This document shows positions 61,309-64,000 of a stretch of DNA of 64,000 bases, in pieces. A program made the position numbers and the translations under genes. Positions within the stretch are counted from its first letter, which is position 1, and each line of letters begins with the position of its first letter. The stretch comes from CAYXLI01 sp964464925 (GTDB lineage: Bacteria > Acidobacteriota > Terriglobia > Bryobacterales > Bryobacteraceae), in assembly GCA_964464925.1 (NCBI GenBank), contig CAYXLI010000029.1:1-64000 (forward strand), written 5' to 3'. The notes beneath the pieces were generated by a model. It saw only the letters and a list, made by a program, of their open reading frames with translations. It did not search any database and was not told the DNA's origin.

Positions 61309-62469
61309 TCATTCTGTCCGAAGCTTCTGCAGCTCGGCGTGCAATTCCTTGTTCTCCCTTTCGAGCGACCGGCGTTCGATGGACGATTCGAGACCTTCGT
61401 GCACGATCACGCCGGCCAGTATCGGAACAAAGCTGAAGAAAAAAGCTCTTGTATAGAACAGTGTGAAACTGACAAGGACAACCAGCGCGATGGTAGCCAT
61501 TATTACCGCAAGTCTCCAAGGGGACGGCACAATATAGAACGCTGCAACAAGAAGCAGACCCAGAGTTATATCGGCCGCCATGTATTTCCACGGACTGGCT
61601 TCCGATGCTGGCTTCGATAACTCGCCGTAAGTTTCGAGCGCGGCTATGTTCACGCCGTCCATCATGCCCAGTGGAGTCACATACCGGTCCCGCGCTGCGC
61701 GGAACACGCCACCAACCAAGACAATTTTGTCTCGCACATCCGGCTCGTTCTGCCACTCGCGCGTCTTTGCCAACTGAACGATAGCGCTCGATGTCAAACG
61801 CCTGAAACTCAGGCCTTGTCCAAGAAAGTTGATGAGTACTCCGGCTTCCTCCGATTCATGCGCGGTCCCGCCTGCTTTGCAAGGTTCCCATTCCTTCTGA
61901 CTGCTCTTCTCCGCTACAACTACCGGAAACGAAGGAACGATGCGCTCGCCGACCTGCTGTGTCCGCGAATACCGGCGCACAATTCCGTCATCATCCAATT
62001 GCACGGCGGGCAAGCCAAAGCATGTATCCTCCGTGTAGAACCCGCCCAGCAGTTTGTCCAACTTGAGGGAACCGCCTTCCTCCCAACCGCCGCGTGCCCA
62101 AACTACGTTCGAAATCCGGGATGCCCTCTTCGCTTCATCCTCGGTCCAATGGCTGGTATCGAGATCGACTCCGATCACCTTGGGATGTCCCTTGGCAATT
62201 GCCTCGAGCACATCGATTACGCGTCCGGCCTGCAACGGGCTGGTCCCGTGAAACTCTGGCCCCTCGTAGTCCGCATCGTCAATCACCACTAGCATGATGT
62301 CTTTTACCAATTGAGCGGGTTTGGCCAGCAGCCAACGATCCAGATTGTCGTTTTCCCAGCGTTCAAATGCACCGTAGTGGTGCAGCAGGTGTGTCGTTCC
62401 AGCCGCGGCAAACACAAGGAGCGCGCCTAGGCCGAAATAAGGCCAGAAAGGGAGGCGTTGGGTTTTCAT
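61309..62469 (-). CDS. CHASE2-domain membrane protein without an output domain
   Basis: 386 residues. An N-terminal membrane helix (about 8-28) leads to an extracytoplasmic CHASE2 domain (about 35-285: DIMLVVIDDADYEGPEF, HPKVIGVDLD, DKIVLVGGVFRAARDRYVTPLG). Three helices follow (about 290-355), then a short coiled coil (ERRSLERENKELHAELQKLR) that ends the protein. CHASE2 sensors normally feed a kinase or cyclase; none is attached, so the coiled coil may bring a partner. The ATG overlaps the previous stop (ATGA). It is third in a TPR / FecR-like / CHASE2 operon. Confidence 0.87.
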   Translation of the reverse strand: MKTQRLPFWPYFGLGALLVFAAAGTTHLLHHYGAFERWENDNLDRWLLAKPAQLVKDIMLVVIDDADYEGPEFHGTSPLQAGRVIDVLEAIAKGHPKVIGVDLDTSHWTEDEAKRASRISNVVWARGGWEEGGSLKLDKLLGGFYTEDTCFGLPAVQLDDDGIVRRYSRTQQVGERIVPSFPVVVAEKSSQKEWEPCKAGGTAHESEEAGVLINFLGQGLSFRRLTSSAIVQLAKTREWQNEPDVRDKIVLVGGVFRAARDRYVTPLGMMDGVNIAALETYGELSKPASEASPWKYMAADITLGLLLVAAFYIVPSPWRLAVIMATIALVVLVSFTLFYTRAFFFSFVPILAGVIVHEGLESSIERRSLERENKELHAELQKLRTE

Positions 62470-63197
62470 GGCAAAGCGTCAAGAATGGCCAGGGCAAACT
62501 GCCGGCGCGCCAAATCGCTTAGCGGTGGTTGTGCCCGCTCAACGCTGGCCAGTGCTTGATCGAACTTTTGGCTGGATTCGGCATAAGAAGCGGCATTCGC
62601 AATTAGAACCGCGGACGGACCGAGCATACCCTCTTCGGGTGTGATGACCGTCATCTCATAAAGACCGGGCGTGATCGTAACGTTGGCGGGTGTGGGCGAG
62701 CGGGGCTGCCACTCGAAGGGGAACTCGACCGGCACTGCCGATTCCCGAAGGTTTCGAAGCACGATCCGGTACCGCGCCTTATCCAGCGACCGGATCGCTG
62801 GAGCCAGATCCAGAGATCCGCCGCGGTAGGCGAGCACGGACTCATTAATGGTTTCTCCCCGCGCGATTGTGAATGCCACTTGCGGGGCATCGCGACGCGC
62901 GGCCAGCCGCTCCCACAGGGATTTCGGTGGTGGCACGACGCGCGGAATCTCACATCTGCCATTCCTTCCACACCGCAGTGTGCGGCCGTCAAAAAGAATA
63001 AACTCGGCGACTGCAGGACCCTGCGCGCTGAGCAACCACAGCGCATCGCCGCTATACACGAGCATCCCTGGACGGACTCGCTCGGGCCCCGGTTCGCGCT
63101 TCCACGTCCCGCTGACGTTCAGAAGGCGGCCTGCCGGCTCCGGCTCCGCGCCGGCGCACCAGCTCACTGCGAGGGCCAGCATCACCAACTGCTTCAT
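62466..63197 (-). CDS. Secreted FecR-like protein
   Basis: 243 residues with a signal peptide (QLVMLALAVSWCAGA) and AGGAG seven bases before the ATG. Residues 22-85 resemble a FecR-type beta-domain (VRPGMLVYSGDALWLLSAQG, VAEFILFDGRTLRC). A second beta-rich half (RYRIVLRNLRESAVPVEFPF) and a helical end follow. FecR domains in this context are usually periplasmic binding modules rather than sigma regulators. The operon context with CHASE2 and TPR suggests an envelope sensing complex. Confidence 0.65.
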   Translation of the reverse strand: MKQLVMLALAVSWCAGAEPEPAGRLLNVSGTWKREPGPERVRPGMLVYSGDALWLLSAQGPAVAEFILFDGRTLRCGRNGRCEIPRVVPPPKSLWERLAARRDAPQVAFTIARGETINESVLAYRGGSLDLAPAIRSLDKARYRIVLRNLRESAVPVEFPFEWQPRSPTPANVTITPGLYEMTVITPEEGMLGPSAVLIANAASYAESSQKFDQALASVERAQPPLSDLARRQFALAILDALP

Positions 63198-63201
63198 CTC
63201 A

Positions 63202-64000
63202 TCACTCCTGTGACTGCTTCTCCGCTAGCTTGGTCTTCAGGCGCGCCGCTTGGCTTGCGCCATTGCCGGACGGCGCTATTGCGGCTGCTTTCTCGAAAGC
63301 TTTCAAAGCGTCCTCCAGTTTTCCTTGACCCTCCAGTGATTCAGCCAAAAAATAGTAGCTGGATGCGCTATCGGATTTTATCTGGATCGACTTATTCAAG
63401 ACCTGTTCTGCCGAAACGAAGTCTTTCAATCTGACCAGCGTGGTCCCCAGGTTGTCATAGTTCAGCCAATAAGTCGGCTCCGCAGCTAGAATCCTGGTGA
63501 ACAGCGCCTTCGCTTCTTCCAATCTCTTCTGGTCGAACAGGAACACTCCATAGAATCTCTGCAGGTTGGGGTCTGCCGGCGCCATTTCGATCGCACGCTT
63601 ATAAGAGGCTTCCGCTAAATCCGGACGATCCCAATGTTTATAGGCATCCGCCAGATTGCTGTGATAATAAGCGTTATTAGGGCCTAGCCGAATGGCTTCC
63701 TTGAACTCGAGCACGGCCTCTTCCCATCGCTTCTGCGCAGCAAGAGTTTCGGCGAGCCGGTTATGAGTGTCGGCATACGTACTCGCCATCACCGCGGCTC
63801 GGCGTAAGGCCCGCTCCGCGTCTAAAGCCCGGTTACGCGCATAGAGCGCACGACCCAGCCAATAGTAGCCACGCGCGTTCTCATCGCTGATTTCGAGAGC
63901 TTTCTTTGCTTCCGCTTCCGTCTCCTCATACCGGCGGAGGAAAAACAGCACGCCGGCCAGATTCGAGTGATACGCGGAGGTCGAAGCACTCAGTTCGATC
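63202..64000 (-). CDS. TPR-repeat protein (5' end outside the window)
   Basis: At least 265 residues. The frame stays open to base 64000, reading ...STSAYHSNLAGVLFFLRRYE before the GTG at 63951, so that GTG is internal. Seven or more TPR units are plain (for example YYWLGRALYARNRALDAERAL, AYYHSNLADAYKHWDRPDLAEASYKRAI). The end is AAIAPSGNGASQAARLKTKL. TPR proteins hold partners together; here the partners are probably the FecR-like and CHASE2 proteins encoded next. Confidence 0.88.
   Translation of the reverse strand, partial: IELSASTSAYHSNLAGVLFFLRRYEETEAEAKKALEISDENARGYYWLGRALYARNRALDAERALRRAAVMASTYADTHNRLAETLAAQKRWEEAVLEFKEAIRLGPNNAYYHSNLADAYKHWDRPDLAEASYKRAIEMAPADPNLQRFYGVFLFDQKRLEEAKALFTRILAAEPTYWLNYDNLGTTLVRLKDFVSAEQVLNKSIQIKSDSASSYYFLAESLEGQGKLEDALKAFEKAAAIAPSGNGASQAARLKTKLAEKQSQE

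Overview
The window looks like chromosome from an Acidobacteriota bacterium of the Solibacter/Bryobacter type. This is inferred from gene style only: GC-rich coding, a large TonB-type outer-membrane protein with an N-terminal carboxypeptidase-regulatory domain, a mosaic secreted protein of streptogramin-lyase-like and Ig-like repeats, a Ser/Thr kinase fused to an FGE-sulfatase-like domain, and tandem DUF4384/caspase genes. No rRNA, tRNA, CRISPR array or insertion sequence was recognised.

Left flank (1-8863): a terminase-like gene pair without any other phage gene (187-2512), a solitary GT2 glycosyltransferase (minus strand), and an overlapping ECF sigma factor / zinc-finger anti-sigma factor / TonB-type outer-membrane protein operon. 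A TIR-domain gene with an eroded NB-ARC-like region (8891-10234) follows and points at the secretion locus.

Core (10263-52947): a type VI secretion system (T6SS) of about 43 kb. A minus-strand unit at 10263-15834 encodes TssM, TssL and TssK. A second TssK (17833-19179) and a tail-anchored protein with about ten EFTRMF-like repeats (15942-17840) follow. A plus-strand block (19217-33569) encodes a methyltransferase, a caspase-like protease with TPRs, an Ig-like membrane protein, a beta-propeller protein, a 1,919-residue secreted mosaic protein, an FHA-TM-lytic transglycosylase fusion and a transmembrane Ser/Thr kinase. A long minus-strand operon (33571-52947) encodes, in transcription order, TssB, TssC, Hcp, TagJ, TssA, TssE, TssF, TssG, ClpV, VgrG, a LysM-like/metzincin-like protein, an unknown 320-residue protein, PAAR, two DUF4384-like proteins and a caspase homologue that has lost both catalytic residues. 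A good sigma70-like promoter (TTGACG-17 bp-TATAGT) precedes tssB. No TssJ lipoprotein was found.

Working model (inference): sheath (TssBC), baseplate (TssAEFGK), tube and spike (Hcp, VgrG, PAAR) and membrane complex (TssLM) form the machine, and the LysM/metzincin protein is its likeliest cargo. The kinase, the FHA-transglycosylase and the EFTRMF-repeat protein could form a phospho-dependent module that controls where the machine is inserted through the wall. The active and dead caspase homologues with their DUF4384 neighbours could form a second regulatory or effector layer.

Right flank (53170-64000): ordinary accessory genes. They include a Tat-type amidohydrolase with a secreted PPC-domain protein, two small unknown genes, a radical SAM enzyme, an RRM protein, a GIY-YIG-like protein, a 58-residue membrane protein, a secreted esterase, a B12-type radical SAM enzyme with a palindrome over its promoter, a possible DinB remnant, and a TPR / FecR-like / CHASE2 operon cut by the window end.
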